The notes below the pieces were generated by a model. The model was not told where the DNA came from and searched no databases. It saw only the letters and a list, made by a program, of their open reading frames with translations. This document shows, in pieces, positions 43,585-51,798 of a stretch of 64,000 bases of DNA (position 1 is its first letter; every line of letters starts with the position of its first letter). Both the position numbers and the translations under genes were made by a program. Source of the DNA: Marinobacter sp. EhC06 (GTDB lineage Bacteria; Pseudomonadota; Gammaproteobacteria; Pseudomonadales; Oleiphilaceae); NCBI RefSeq assembly GCF_001650915.1, contig NZ_LXYO01000023.1, positions 1,054,001 through 1,118,000 on the forward strand, written 5' to 3'.

Positions 43585-44265
43585 TCAGGCGCCTTCGCTC
43601 GAGATGCTCTTTACGCCGTCTTTGGTTCCCAATAGCAAAAGATCCGCGCGGCGGCGGGCGAACAGGCCATTGGTGACCACCCCCACGATGTTGTTGAGCT
43701 GCTCTTCCACCCGGATCGGTTGGGAAATATCCATGTTGTGGACATCGATAATGATGTTGCCGTTATCGGTGACAACGCCTTCGCGGTAAACCGGGTCGCC
43801 CCCCAGTTTCACAATCTCCCGGCCAACATGGCTCCGGGCCATGGGGATGACTTCCACGGGCAGGGGGAAGTTGCCCAGGATGCCGACCATCTTGGAATCA
43901 TCGGCAATGCAGATGAAGGTTTTGGCCACCGCAGCCACGATCTTTTCCCGGGTCAGTGCAGCGCCGCCACCCTTGATCAGTTCCAGGCGTTCATTGGCCT
44001 CATCGGCGCCATCCACGTAGAACTCGAGCTCACCGGCGCTGTTGAGGTCGTACACCGGAATGCCGTGGCTTTTCAGGCGCTCGGCGGTGGCTTCGGAGCT
44101 GGCCACCGCGCCATCAAAGTCGGTCTTCAGGTCGGCGAGCATGTCGATGAAAAAGTTGGCCGTGCTTCCGGTGCCAACGCCAATAATGCTGTCGCTATCA
44201 AGGCGGGGCGCGATGTAGTCGATGGCGGCTTTGGCGACGGCTTTTTTCAGTTCGTCCTGGTTCAT
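43585..44265 (-). CDS. rpiA: Ribose-5-phosphate isomerase A
   Basis: Interconverts ribose 5-phosphate and ribulose 5-phosphate in the pentose phosphate pathway. The 226-residue protein from [10 protein letters not shown] (GGAGC 7 nt upstream) has [13 protein letters not shown], the phosphate loop, and the [27 protein letters not shown] block with the catalytic residues. Full length. Divergent from ilvA, the same neighbour pair as in Pseudomonas. Confidence 0.98.
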   Translation of the reverse strand: MNQDELKKAVAKAAIDYIAPRLDSDSIIGVGTGSTANFFIDMLADLKTDFDGAVASSEATAERLKSHGIPVYDLNSAGELEFYVDGADEANERLELIKGGGAALTREKIVAAVAKTFICIADDSKMVGILGNFPLPVEVIPMARSHVGREIVKLGGDPVYREGVVTDNGNIIIDVHNMDISQPIRVEEQLNNIVGVVTNGLFARRRADLLLLGTKDGVKSISSEGA

Positions 44266-44415
44266 TGGAAGCTCCGGATGCAAATCAGGTTGGGTTTCTC
44301 TGCATTATAGCGCTTTAGCGAGCTCTGCTTATAGACGGCTGCCGTGCAAACTTCCTACACTGTTGGTTTTTTCAGCCGACCATCGACCGTAAACCAACCA
44401 GAAGCCGGAACAGTT

Positions 44416-45951
44416 ATGCCGCAACGCTACATCAAGAAGATACTCGATGCGCGCGTCTATGACGTGGCCATCGAAACACCCCTGACTGAAGCCCGTAGTC
44501 TGTCCAAGCGCTTTGGCAACAATATTCTGCTCAAGCGTGAAGATCTTCAGCCGGTGTTTTCCTTCAAGATTCGTGGCGCATACAACCGGATTGCCCAGCT
44601 TTCCGAAGAACAGAAAGCCAAGGGCGTGATCTGTGCCTCCGCCGGGAATCATGCTCAGGGTGTGGCGCTGGCAGCCAAGAACCTGGGTATCAAGGCGGTG
44701 ATCGTGATGCCCCAGACCACGCCCGAGATCAAGGTACGCTCGGTCCGTGATCATGGTGCCAAAGTGGTTCTGAAAGGAGACGCTTTCGATGAAGCCGCAG
44801 CCCATGCCCAAGAGCTGATCCAGAAGCACGGCTATACCTACATCCCGCCCTACGATGACCCGGATGTCATTGCCGGGCAGGGAACTGTGGCCATGGAGAT
44901 CATGTGGCAGTTCAGCAAGCCGATCCACGCGATCTTTATCTGTGTTGGCGGCGGCGGGCTGATTGCTGGCATGGCCGCCTACATCAAGTACCTGCGCCCG
45001 GAAATCAAGGTGATCGGTGTCGAGCCCGAGGACTCCAACTGCCTGCAGGCTGCCATGAAGGCGGGCAAACGGGTGGTACTGGACGAGGTAGGCATCTTTG
45101 CCGACGGCGTGGCGGTCAAGCAGATCGGCAAGTATCCCTGGGAAATCTGCAAGGATCACGTGGACGAGGTGATCACCGTGTCCACTGACGAAATCTGCGC
45201 TGCCATCAAGGATGTTTTCGAGGACACCCGCTCCATCGCCGAGCCGGCCGGTGCCCTGGGCGTGGCAGGCATCAAGAAATACATCGAGCGGGAAAAGGTT
45301 GAGGGTGAAAATCTGATTGCCACCCTGAGCGGTGCCAACATGAACTTCGACCGCCTGCGCTACATTTCCGAGCGCACGGAAGTGGGCGAGAAGCGCGAGG
45401 CGATCCTGGCGGTGACCATCCCGGAGAAACCGGGTGCCTTCAAGACCTTTATCAATGCGCTGCACAAACGCAGCATCACCGAGTTCAACTACCGCTACGC
45501 CGATGCCACCAATGCCACGATTTTTGTGGGTATCCAGATTGCGGCAGGAGGTCACGGCCGCGAGGACTTGGTTCAGGAGTTGCGGGAGAGCGGCTACTCG
45601 GTGGTCGACCTGACCGACAGCGACCTGGCCAAACAGCACATCCGCCACATGGTGGGTGGTCACGCGCCTACCATCACCAACGAGAAGGTCTTCCAGTTTG
45701 AGTTCCCGGAGCGCCCGGGGGCGCTGCTGAAGTTCTTGATGTCCCTGGGTACCCGCTGGAACATCTCCATGTTCCACTACCGCAACCATGGTGCGGCCTA
45801 CAGCCGCGTTCTGCTGGGGGCTCAGGTGGAAGATGACGAGGTTCAGGATTTCGAGAAAATGCTGGATAAGGTCGGCTTCCGCTATGAAAACATGACGGAT
45901 AATGAAGCCTATCAGCTGTTTCTTGGGCAGGGTAACGCCCGGTCCTCCTAG
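44416..45951 (+). CDS. ilvA: Threonine ammonia-lyase, biosynthetic
   Basis: PLP enzyme converting threonine to 2-oxobutyrate, the committed step of isoleucine synthesis. The 511-residue protein has the PLP Lys in SFKIRGAYNR (K51), the CASAGNHAQG and CVGGGGLIAGMAAYIK phosphate loops, and two C-terminal ACT-like regulatory domains (beginning about 327 with REAILAVTIPEKPGAF and about 420 with VFQFEFPERPGALLKFL) that carry isoleucine/valine control. Length fits the long allosteric class. I start at MPQRYIKKIL with GGAA upstream. A hairpin element follows the stop. Confidence 0.97.
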   Translation: MPQRYIKKILDARVYDVAIETPLTEARSLSKRFGNNILLKREDLQPVFSFKIRGAYNRIAQLSEEQKAKGVICASAGNHAQGVALAAKNLGIKAVIVMPQTTPEIKVRSVRDHGAKVVLKGDAFDEAAAHAQELIQKHGYTYIPPYDDPDVIAGQGTVAMEIMWQFSKPIHAIFICVGGGGLIAGMAAYIKYLRPEIKVIGVEPEDSNCLQAAMKAGKRVVLDEVGIFADGVAVKQIGKYPWEICKDHVDEVITVSTDEICAAIKDVFEDTRSIAEPAGALGVAGIKKYIEREKVEGENLIATLSGANMNFDRLRYISERTEVGEKREAILAVTIPEKPGAFKTFINALHKRSITEFNYRYADATNATIFVGIQIAAGGHGREDLVQELRESGYSVVDLTDSDLAKQHIRHMVGGHAPTITNEKVFQFEFPERPGALLKFLMSLGTRWNISMFHYRNHGAAYSRVLLGAQVEDDEVQDFEKMLDKVGFRYENMTDNEAYQLFLGQGNARSS

Positions 45952-45973
45952 CTCGTGAGTTCAGTGCGGGAAC

Positions 45974-46081
45974 CGGTTGGGGACACCCTTTCTGAAACAC
46001 GCTCCTGGCGGCACATCCATGTGTTGCTTGGGCTCCGCCATCCCTGGCTCCGCACAGTTTCAGAAAGGGTGTCCCCAACCG
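45974..46081 (+). repeat. Hairpin element, copy C, downstream of ilvA
   Basis: Perfect 25-bp arms at 45974-45998 and 46057-46081 (outer part CGGTTGGGGACACCC, inner part TTTCTGAAAC). The core has TCCATGTGTTGCTTGG and CGCCATCCCTGG (46036-46047), matching copy A. It starts 23 bp after the ilvA stop in the same orientation as A. The rest of the gap to 46233 shows only AT-rich DNA that may hold the promoter of the small gene. Confidence 0.87.
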
Positions 46082-46233
46082 TTTCGTAAGCTCCGAGAAA
46101 GCTTACTGAATTTTAATCTGTCAAAAATTGTAAAAATGAGGATAGGTGTTAATCTTTCCTCTGATTCTTGAAGTGAAGAATAGCTCACTGATTTACCGAC
46201 AATTTCGAAACTGCATTTTGAGGAACTGAAGCC

Positions 46234-46395
46234 ATGGGCGGCAAGCCTGACATCATCAAAGCCATTGTGCTGATTTTTGCCATCGGCCTTGTGATTACTG
46301 GTTTCACATCCATCCACGCCTCGGAAGACAAAGACGCACGAGCGGCCAACCTGGTTGGTTCCGTTCAGGTCATGAATCAGCCGCTGAATCGGTAA
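46234..46395 (+). CDS. Small single-helix membrane protein, 53 residues
   Basis: A short gene, MGGKPDIIKAIVLIFAIGLV and then TSIHASEDKDARAANLVGSV, ending QPLNR. It has a GAGGAA ribosome site 9 nt before the ATG, one transmembrane helix (about residues 9-25) and a short polar tail. Its 3' end overlaps the convergent 5-FCL gene by 19 bp. Codon use is like the neighbours. Not recognised as a named family; evidence for being real is the ribosome site, the membrane helix and an AT-rich upstream region. Confidence 0.6.
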   Translation: MGGKPDIIKAIVLIFAIGLVITGFTSIHASEDKDARAANLVGSVQVMNQPLNR

Positions 46396-47012
46396 CGTCG
46401 CCTATCGGTTACCACGCTGTGCAGGGGCACATCCCAGGGCTCTATCGGTAGCTTCTTGACCTTCTGGAAATCATGGGCCAGGCCAATCAGTTTCGGGGCC
46501 AGTCTTGGCCGTATCCGGCTGAAAGCAAAGGTCCTGTCGTAGAACCCGCCTCCCATTCCCAGTCTTCCGCCCTGTTCGTCAAAACCCACTAACGGAAACA
46601 GTACCGCATCCAGTGCCCAGGCCGGGCGCCGCAGGCCTCTGCTGAACGCTGGCTCGGGGATGCCAAACCGGTTGGCGGTGAGTTCTACGCCGTCGTAGTA
46701 GGGGCTGAAAACCAATCTGCCTTCATGAATTGGATGCAGTACCGGCAGATAGAAGCGGATGCCCTTGCGACGTGCGATGTCGAGATAGACATGGGGGTCA
46801 ATTTCACCGTCGTTGGGCAGATAGATGGCAATGTGCCGCGCTCGGTGCAGGTCCGGATTCTTGAGCAGGTTCAGGGCGAGGTACTCGGCAGCCTGTTGTT
46901 GTTGCTCAAAATTCAGTTCGCGCCGATGTTGCCGCAGGCGTTTGCGAAGTTCACTGCGTGAGAGGGTATCCGGATGGGACTGGAACGGTTGAGGCTCGAT
47001 AAACTGGCTCAA
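46377..47012 (-). CDS. 5-formyltetrahydrofolate cyclo-ligase family protein
   Basis: ATP-dependent conversion of 5-formyl-THF to 5,10-methenyl-THF, salvaging folate. The 211-residue protein has SRSELRKRLRQHRRELNFEQQQQAAEYL at its start, IAIYLPNDGEIDPHVYL, and the signature FDEQGGRLGMGGGFYDRTFAF near residue 150, plus LPIEPWDVPLHSVVTDRR at the end. The start is uncertain: I use a TTG with GGGAAG upstream; the only in-frame ATG (47060) lies inside the 6S RNA. Directly downstream of 6S RNA, the usual ssrS-ygfA arrangement, and probably co-transcribed with it. Confidence 0.9.
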   Translation of the reverse strand: MSQFIEPQPFQSHPDTLSRSELRKRLRQHRRELNFEQQQQAAEYLALNLLKNPDLHRARHIAIYLPNDGEIDPHVYLDIARRKGIRFYLPVLHPIHEGRLVFSPYYDGVELTANRFGIPEPAFSRGLRRPAWALDAVLFPLVGFDEQGGRLGMGGGFYDRTFAFSRIRPRLAPKLIGLAHDFQKVKKLPIEPWDVPLHSVVTDRRRYRFSG

Positions 47013-47020
47013 AATAAAGC

Positions 47021-47198
47021 TTCCCGGGCTGCCGTTATCGGATGTTGCCCTTGAACCCAAAGTTCAAGGTCGGTGGCCGCTGTGACATATTAGGCTTTCC
47101 CCTGTCGGGGACGTGCTCACAATGCCCTGAAGTAGCCACCTGGGTAATGCGCATCGGCTCGAGGACGTATCCGACTATCCCGAACAGCCCAGGAAGTT
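47021..47198 (-). ncRNA. ssrS: 6S RNA
   Basis: Regulator of sigma-70 RNA polymerase in stationary phase. The ~178-nt RNA is recognised by the terminal stem CTTCCTGGGCTG / CAGCCCGGGAAG, the GAGCCGAT box, the GTGAGCA segment in the central bubble, AAGCCTAA, and the closing hairpin CCTTGAAC-TTTGGGTTCAAGGG, all in the E. coli 6S order. A TATAAT box lies just upstream. Position between zapA and the 5-FCL gene is the conserved 6S locus. Ends are estimated to a few nt. Confidence 0.95.
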
Positions 47199-47204
47199 AA
47201 GTCC

Positions 47205-47210
47205 ATTATA
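47205..47210 (-). promoter_or_regulatory. -10 box of the 6S RNA promoter
   Basis: Perfect TATAAT on the minus strand, about 7 nt before the inferred 6S start. A weak TTGCAA (47230-47235) lies upstream at 19-bp spacing. Confidence 0.75.
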
Positions 47211-47260
47211 CGGGCAGTGTCGGGGCCGATTGCAACACCTGTCTCAGAATCTCTGCGGAA

Positions 47261-47557
47261 TTATCGGCCGGAGCCATCGCCCAGGGCACCGTCCAGTTTG
47301 TTGTCCATGGCACGCAGCAGAGTGCTGGTGGCATCTGACATGGTGTCGCGCTCGAGCAGTTCGTGAGTGATGTTCAGGGCCGCCATAACGGCAATGCGTT
47401 CTGTGCCGAAAACCTTGCCGCTGGCGCGGATTTCGCGCATTTTGCTGTCCAGGTGACGGGCAGCCCGCAGCAACGCTTCCTGCTCTTCTTCGGGACAGGC
47501 GACCAGATATTCCTTGTCGAGGATTTTTACCTCAACCGTGGTGGATTGCTGTGCCAT
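47261..47557 (-). CDS. zapA: Cell division protein ZapA
   Basis: Binds and bundles FtsZ filaments at midcell. The 98-residue protein has the ZapA fold: TTVEVKILDKEYLVACPEEEQEALLRAARHLDSKM, then FGTERIAVMAALNITHELL and a C-terminal coiled coil. Its ATG overlaps the stop of the upstream TIGR02449-type gene, indicating coupling. Upstream of 6S RNA in the conserved zapA-ssrS-fcl order. Confidence 0.96.
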   Translation of the reverse strand: MAQQSTTVEVKILDKEYLVACPEEEQEALLRAARHLDSKMREIRASGKVFGTERIAVMAALNITHELLERDTMSDATSTLLRAMDNKLDGALGDGSGR

Positions 47558-47763
47558 CAGTGATGCTCCAGTGCCCGAAGGCGGCTGATCATGGCTTCGA
47601 TCTTGTGCTTCGCGTGATCGTTTTTCTGCACTAGCTGGGCCCGTTCCCGGTTCCAGTCGTCCTGCAGTTCCCGCAATGTGGCGTTGTCCCGCTCAAGTTT
47701 CTGACAGCGTTCAATCAGCCTGTCCAGCTTGTCCGCTAATGCCTGTACTTCGGACTGTTCCAT
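47557..47763 (-). CDS. TIGR02449-type short coiled-coil protein
   Basis: A 67-residue protein, MEQSEVQALADKLDRLIERCQKLERDN continuing as a single heptad coiled coil to LRALEHH. Its position directly before zapA, overlapping by 1 nt, is where the TIGR02449 family sits in Pseudomonas and relatives. Size and coiled coil recall ZapB, so a divisome role is plausible but unproven. I use the inner ATG; an outer one 11 codons earlier lacks support. Confidence 0.87.
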   Translation of the reverse strand: MEQSEVQALADKLDRLIERCQKLERDNATLRELQDDWNRERAQLVQKNDHAKHKIEAMISRLRALEHH

Positions 47764-47866
47764 GACGTGCCCAGCAGTGGTTTGAGGTAATTGCAACTAA
47801 CTATAAGTGTGGACGCTAAGTCGGTCAATTTACAGGCTTGTCATTGCGTTCCCTGCGTGATGCGCA

Positions 47867-49141
47867 TCACTGATCGGCGGCCTCGCCAAATCCCAGTCGG
47901 CGGCTCTGGCGCCAGGTGCCGAAAGCCGGTATCAAAGCCACCATAAAGGCGGCGACAGGAACTGCGGCCAGTAGCGCCCACTCGGTTGCAGTCAGGGGGC
48001 GAAGCGCGATCTGCAGGCCATAGTTGGCCAATAGCCAGGGACTGGCCAGTGAGAGGCCGGCCATGCCAATGACCAGCGCCAGCACACAGGCCGCCAGGGC
48101 AAGGGCGACACACTCAATGATATACAGTGAGGCGATCAGTGCCGGAGAGGCACCGGTTGCCCGCAGTACGGCAATTTCATGGGCCCGCTGGGCCTGCAGG
48201 GTCAGAAGAACGGCAATCAGCCCTATAAGACTGGTAATCACAACAAAACCGGTAATGCCCAGCAGCGCCCTCTCAAACTGGCCCATCAGTCGCCAGAGTT
48301 CGCTCAGGGCAACTCCCGGAAGGATGGCTGATAGCGGTTCACCGGAAAACTGGTTGATTTCCCGCTGTATCCGGAAAGTCAGCACCTGTCTTTCGATGCC
48401 GACAAACGCGGCGGTAATGGCATCGGGTGTGAAATTACGGTCTTCCGCCTGTTCCCGGGTGAGCGTTCGGCCCGGAATCGCGACCCCGGATTCCCAGCCC
48501 ACGTGCATGGCCTCCATGCCATCCAGACCAATGTACACCGCCTGGTCCACTGGCGTTCCGGTGGGCGCCAGTATGCCGGTAACGGTAAACGGCGTGTCTT
48601 CATGGTTGGAAAAGCTGGTTCGCCCACCGCCATGGGACAGAACAATTTCTTCGCCCACTTGATGCGCCAGCGACCGTGCCACGCCAGCGCCCAACACAAC
48701 ATCAAAGACCCCTTCAAACCACTGGCCTTCAGCCAGTTCAAGTGGCAGGTCGCGACCGTAACGGAAGTGCTGCAAAAAGTTCTCGTCGGTGGCGACGACA
48801 CGATTGCCCCGGTAGCTGTCTCCCAGGGAAATCGGAATCAGCCACTCGAGGCGGGTATCCTCTTTCAGGCTCTGGTAGGTCGACCAGCGAACGTTGTTGG
48901 TGGCATCGCCAATGTGAAACACGGTGTACAGCAGCAGGTTCAGCTGGCCACTGCGGGCACCGACGATCAGATCGGTACCGCTGATGGTACTGGTGAAGGA
49001 CTGTTTGACCTCGGTGCGAAGATACTGGATGCCCAGCAACAGGGAGACGCTCAGGGTGAGCGTCAGGCAGACCAGGGCCAGTACCTTTTTCCGGTACCAC
49101 AGGCTGGCCATTGCAAGCGTCAAAGCAAGGCGTGCTTTCAT
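47867..49141 (-). CDS. ABC transporter permease, MacB/FtsX type (zinc-linked cluster)
   Basis: A 424-residue permease with an N-terminal transmembrane helix (about 18-38), a long periplasmic MacB_PCD-like domain (about 40-265) and three C-terminal helices (about 285-310, 340-365, 390-412) with the FtsX motif AHEIAVLRATGASPALIASLYIIE. Partner of the ATPase gene, which overlaps its start by 4 nt. In Pseudomonas the equivalent set (DUF2796, ATPase, FtsX-like permease, DUF3299; PA4063-4066 type) is under Zur control. Role in zinc handling or lipoprotein/envelope export is inferred. Confidence 0.9.
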   Translation of the reverse strand: MKARLALTLAMASLWYRKKVLALVCLTLTLSVSLLLGIQYLRTEVKQSFTSTISGTDLIVGARSGQLNLLLYTVFHIGDATNNVRWSTYQSLKEDTRLEWLIPISLGDSYRGNRVVATDENFLQHFRYGRDLPLELAEGQWFEGVFDVVLGAGVARSLAHQVGEEIVLSHGGGRTSFSNHEDTPFTVTGILAPTGTPVDQAVYIGLDGMEAMHVGWESGVAIPGRTLTREQAEDRNFTPDAITAAFVGIERQVLTFRIQREINQFSGEPLSAILPGVALSELWRLMGQFERALLGITGFVVITSLIGLIAVLLTLQAQRAHEIAVLRATGASPALIASLYIIECVALALAACVLALVIGMAGLSLASPWLLANYGLQIALRPLTATEWALLAAVPVAAFMVALIPAFGTWRQSRRLGFGEAADQ

Positions 49142-49854
49142 GTCCGGTCACCCCGCAGTTCCAGCTGATTACCAAAATGGCGGGCCAGGGACTGGTCGTG
49201 ACTGACAAACAGCACCGAGGTGTTATGCCGGTGGGCAAGATTCAGGAGGAGTTCCAGAAACCGGTCCCGGTTGTCAGCATCCAGTGCCGATGTGGGCTCG
49301 TCCGCGAGAATCAGGCCCGGGGCGCCAATCAGTGCCCTGCCAGCGGCGATCCGCTGTTGCTGGCCAATACTCAGCCTGGTGACTTTCCGCTGCCAGTGAT
49401 CTTCGGGAATCGACAGGGCGGCAAGTAATCTTTCAGCTTCGTCTGCGACTGTAGGTTCGGTTCGCTTTTTGCGCAGTTCAGACAGCCCGCAGGGCAGGGT
49501 GACGTTGGCTCGGGTGCTCAGGTAAGGCACCAGATTGAACTGCTGGAAGATAACCCCCATGTGGTCGGCCCGGAACTGGTCCCGGACGCCGGCGCCCAAT
49601 TGGTGGATGTCGGTATCCAGTATCCGTACAGAGCCAGTGTCCGGGCGAAGCATGCCTGCCAGAAGGCTGAGCAGTGTGCTTTTGCCGCTGCCGCTGGGGC
49701 CGTGCAGGAACAGATGGTCACCACGTTTCAGAGCGATATCCGGAAAACGGAGGGGCGCCTGTACCGGGTCCCAGGAAAAACCAAGCCCGCTGACTTCGAT
49801 GGCGGTTTCCGTGCTCCGGGAACTGTTGCTGGTTGAGTCTGTCTTGCTGGTCAT
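49138..49854 (-). CDS. ABC transporter ATP-binding protein (LolD/MacB type)
   Basis: A 238-residue ATPase read from MTSKTDSTSNSS. Walker A GPSGSGKSTL (about 53), Q-loop FQQFNLVPYLS, signature LSIGQQQRIAAGRAL, Walker B LILADEPTSALD and switch His in FVSHDQSLA are all present. Its stop overlaps the permease start. The divergent DUF3299 gene starts 67 bp away. A longer in-frame extension upstream crosses that gene and is not credible. Works with the FtsX-like permease. Confidence 0.93.
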   Translation of the reverse strand: MTSKTDSTSNSSRSTETAIEVSGLGFSWDPVQAPLRFPDIALKRGDHLFLHGPSGSGKSTLLSLLAGMLRPDTGSVRILDTDIHQLGAGVRDQFRADHMGVIFQQFNLVPYLSTRANVTLPCGLSELRKKRTEPTVADEAERLLAALSIPEDHWQRKVTRLSIGQQQRIAAGRALIGAPGLILADEPTSALDADNRDRFLELLLNLAHRHNTSVLFVSHDQSLARHFGNQLELRGDRT

Positions 49855-49921
49855 GTTGGTTGCTGTCTGCCCGGTGTATGATGGCGGTTTGCGAATTTCA
49901 CTATCAGGAGTATGTGGTCCA

Positions 49922-50443
49922 ATGATGTTTGCCCCGGCGCGTTTGCGCTTTGCGCTGCCCTCTCTCGCCGCGCTTGCACTGGTGCTCTTGATCCCGACGA
50001 CAGGTCGGGCAGAAACCCGGGAGATTGACTGGCTTGAACTGATGCCGGCCGAGGATCTGGCGCTGCTGGAGAATATGCCAGAGATTGAGCATGAGGGCGA
50101 TGGCCCGCCGCTGTTGCCGGACGAGATCATGACCGGTCGGGTTGTGCCGGAGATGGGCGATGTGGAAGGGCGCATCCCCGGCTTCGTGGTGCCCCTGAAG
50201 ACGACCGAGGATATGCGCATACTGGAGTTTTTCCTGGTGCCCTACTACGGCGCCTGTATTCATGTGCCGCCACCGCCCCCGAATCAGATCATTCACGTCA
50301 AGTACAAGGAAGGTTTCACGCTTGAGGCCCTGTACGATCCGGTCTGGATCGAAGGCAAGCTGGTGATCGACCGTACCGAGAACGACATTGGCACCTCTTC
50401 GTACTCTATGGTCGCAACCGAGGTTGAGCCCTACGAGGAATAG
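49922..50443 (+). CDS. DUF3299 exported protein
   Basis: A 173-residue secreted protein with signal peptide (TGRAE near residue 30) and the DUF3299 domain: RVVPEMGDVEGRIPGFVVPLK and FFLVPYYGACIHVPPPPPNQIIHV near 112-135. Function unknown, but the family travels with the Zur-regulated ABC genes next door. Here it is divergent from the ATPase gene and convergent with the zrgA-type gene (14 bp between stops), rather than in line with them. Confidence 0.87.
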   Translation: MMFAPARLRFALPSLAALALVLLIPTTGRAETREIDWLELMPAEDLALLENMPEIEHEGDGPPLLPDEIMTGRVVPEMGDVEGRIPGFVVPLKTTEDMRILEFFLVPYYGACIHVPPPPPNQIIHVKYKEGFTLEALYDPVWIEGKLVIDRTENDIGTSSYSMVATEVEPYEE

Positions 50444-50456
50444 CTGGCGAGCCCCA

Positions 50457-51035
50457 TTATTGGGTGCCTGGCCTGAAGCTGGTCTCGCCGCGCTCCAGGC
50501 GGCCTGAACCCTGGCCCCCTGACCAGACCCACTCGACATTCAGGTGTTCAATCTCGGGAAAGCGCGCTGTGAGAGGTGTAGAGAGTTCCTCGGAAGCATC
50601 CAGCCCGGAGCAGTTCAGGGTCTGGGTAACTTCGAAATCCGAGTGGGTGGAGCTTTTCTCGTCCTCATGCTTGTCCTCATGGTCATGGGCGTGACCATGT
50701 TCGTGTTCGTGATCCTCACCGCCCGCCTGATGGTGCACCACCGCATTCATGACTTCGCAGCCAGCCTCGGCGGTATCCACCAGGGGGGTCTCACCGAGCC
50801 AGTTGGTGGTTTCCGTGACCAGCGCTTTCTGTTTCTCGGTCCGGGCACGGTGTTCGAAACCCAGCAGGTTGTAGGCTGGTGATGTGAAAATCAGATCAAT
50901 CTGGTTGCCATCGATGGCAAGTTGCAGTTCGGCGTGACCGTGCTGGTGAGCGCCGGGGTTGTCGCTGGCGAACGTGGAGCCGGTAGTCAGAATGGTCGCG
51001 GCCAGGATGGCGCTGGTTACCTTTGAAGAAGTCAT
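50457..51035 (-). CDS. ZrgA/DUF2796 zinc-uptake family protein
   Basis: A 192-residue exported protein: signal peptide ending TFAS (about residue 24), then HQHGHAELQLAIDGNQIDLIF, the DUF2796 start. A His/Asp/Glu-rich metal-binding stretch follows (EDHEHEHGHAHDHEDKH near 107-123), then the C-terminal ELSTPLTARFPEIEHLNVEWVW segment. Family members (ZrgA) are zinc-responsive periplasmic zinc-uptake proteins. A Zur-like palindrome sits 24 bp before the ATG. Converges with DUF3299. Confidence 0.9.
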   Translation of the reverse strand: MTSSKVTSAILAATILTTGSTFASDNPGAHQHGHAELQLAIDGNQIDLIFTSPAYNLLGFEHRARTEKQKALVTETTNWLGETPLVDTAEAGCEVMNAVVHHQAGGEDHEHEHGHAHDHEDKHEDEKSSTHSDFEVTQTLNCSGLDASEELSTPLTARFPEIEHLNVEWVWSGGQGSGRLERGETSFRPGTQ

Positions 51036-51058
51036 GGCAATGTCTCGCGGTCTCTAGT

Positions 51059-51077
51059 GTTACGTTATAACATATTG
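51059..51077. promoter_or_regulatory. Zur-like box upstream of the zrgA-type gene
   Basis: GTTACGTTATAACATATTG has the GTTATAAC core and flanking TA(C/T)...(A)TA symmetry of the gammaproteobacterial Zur box (ATGTTATAACAT-like). It lies 24 bp before a DUF2796/ZrgA start. One central position breaks the symmetry. Confidence 0.7.
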
Positions 51078-51172
51078 TTCTCTCCCCGGATAAAAATCAA
51101 CAGGCAGTGCCTTGGCATCGCCTGAATGCTAAAGTAGACCTTTAATTCACCAACACAGGATCCGCCTGTTTC

Positions 51173-51772
51173 ATGTCAGAAACCGACACTTCCGGTGCTG
51201 CCCGCGCAGCAGAATTTGAGCGCTGGGCCAACGTTTTTACTGCTCACAAGGCATTCAGCCACCCATCCGAATTGCACGGCGCGCTCTGTGGTCGCCTGGC
51301 GGCCGGATCCCGTATTGAAGAGCCGGAGTGGCTGGCAATGGTGTGTGAGCAGATGGGACTGGCTGAAGATGCGGCCGAGGAGTCTGACGATCTCGCTCCT
51401 TTTATGAACAAGGCCTATGAGCAGACCCTGGAGCTCTTGAAATCGGCCGACATGAGTTTCCACCCTTTATTGCCTGATGATGACTACGCCATCGAGCAGC
51501 GGCTGGAGGCCCTGGTTTCCTGGGTTCGCGGATTTCTCGAGGGTATGGCATTGTCGGCCGGCGAGTCCCTTGGCCAGGCGCCAGACGAGATCCGGGAGCT
51601 GATCGAGGATATGGTGGCTATCAGTCAGTTGTCCGAAGAGGAAGAAGCGGACGACGAGAGCGAGCAGCAGTTGCTGGAGATTACCGAATACATCCGGCTG
51701 GGGGCGCTCGCCGTGTTTACCGAATTCAATGCCCCCGAACCGCCGAAGTCTGATTCGCCGACCCTGCACTGA
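51173..51772 (+). CDS. ygfB: UPF0149 family protein YgfB
   Basis: A 199-residue acidic, all-helical protein of the YecA/YgfB family (HPSELHGALCGRLAAG near residue 33; SWVRGFLEGMAL near 118; EEEEADDESEQQLLEITEYIRLG near 163). The gene precedes pepP and the ubiH/ubiI genes, as in Pseudomonas and E. coli. In Pseudomonas aeruginosa YgfB affects expression of a peptidoglycan amidase; no such role is provable here. Starts 26 bp before pepP. Confidence 0.93.
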   Translation: MSETDTSGAARAAEFERWANVFTAHKAFSHPSELHGALCGRLAAGSRIEEPEWLAMVCEQMGLAEDAAEESDDLAPFMNKAYEQTLELLKSADMSFHPLLPDDDYAIEQRLEALVSWVRGFLEGMALSAGESLGQAPDEIRELIEDMVAISQLSEEEEADDESEQQLLEITEYIRLGALAVFTEFNAPEPPKSDSPTLH

Positions 51773-51798
51773 GCCGGGTCCTGATTGCAGGAGAGACT

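Noticed and set aside
44329..45789. A 486-codon open frame antisense to ilvA
   Set aside because: It mirrors a confidently identified gene and shows no domain or ribosome site.
42298..45951. A composite transposon bounded by hairpin elements B and C
   Set aside because: The enclosed genes are core metabolism (acyl-CoA dehydrogenase, rpiA, ilvA), rpiA-ilvA adjacency is ancestral, and no transposase or target duplication is seen.
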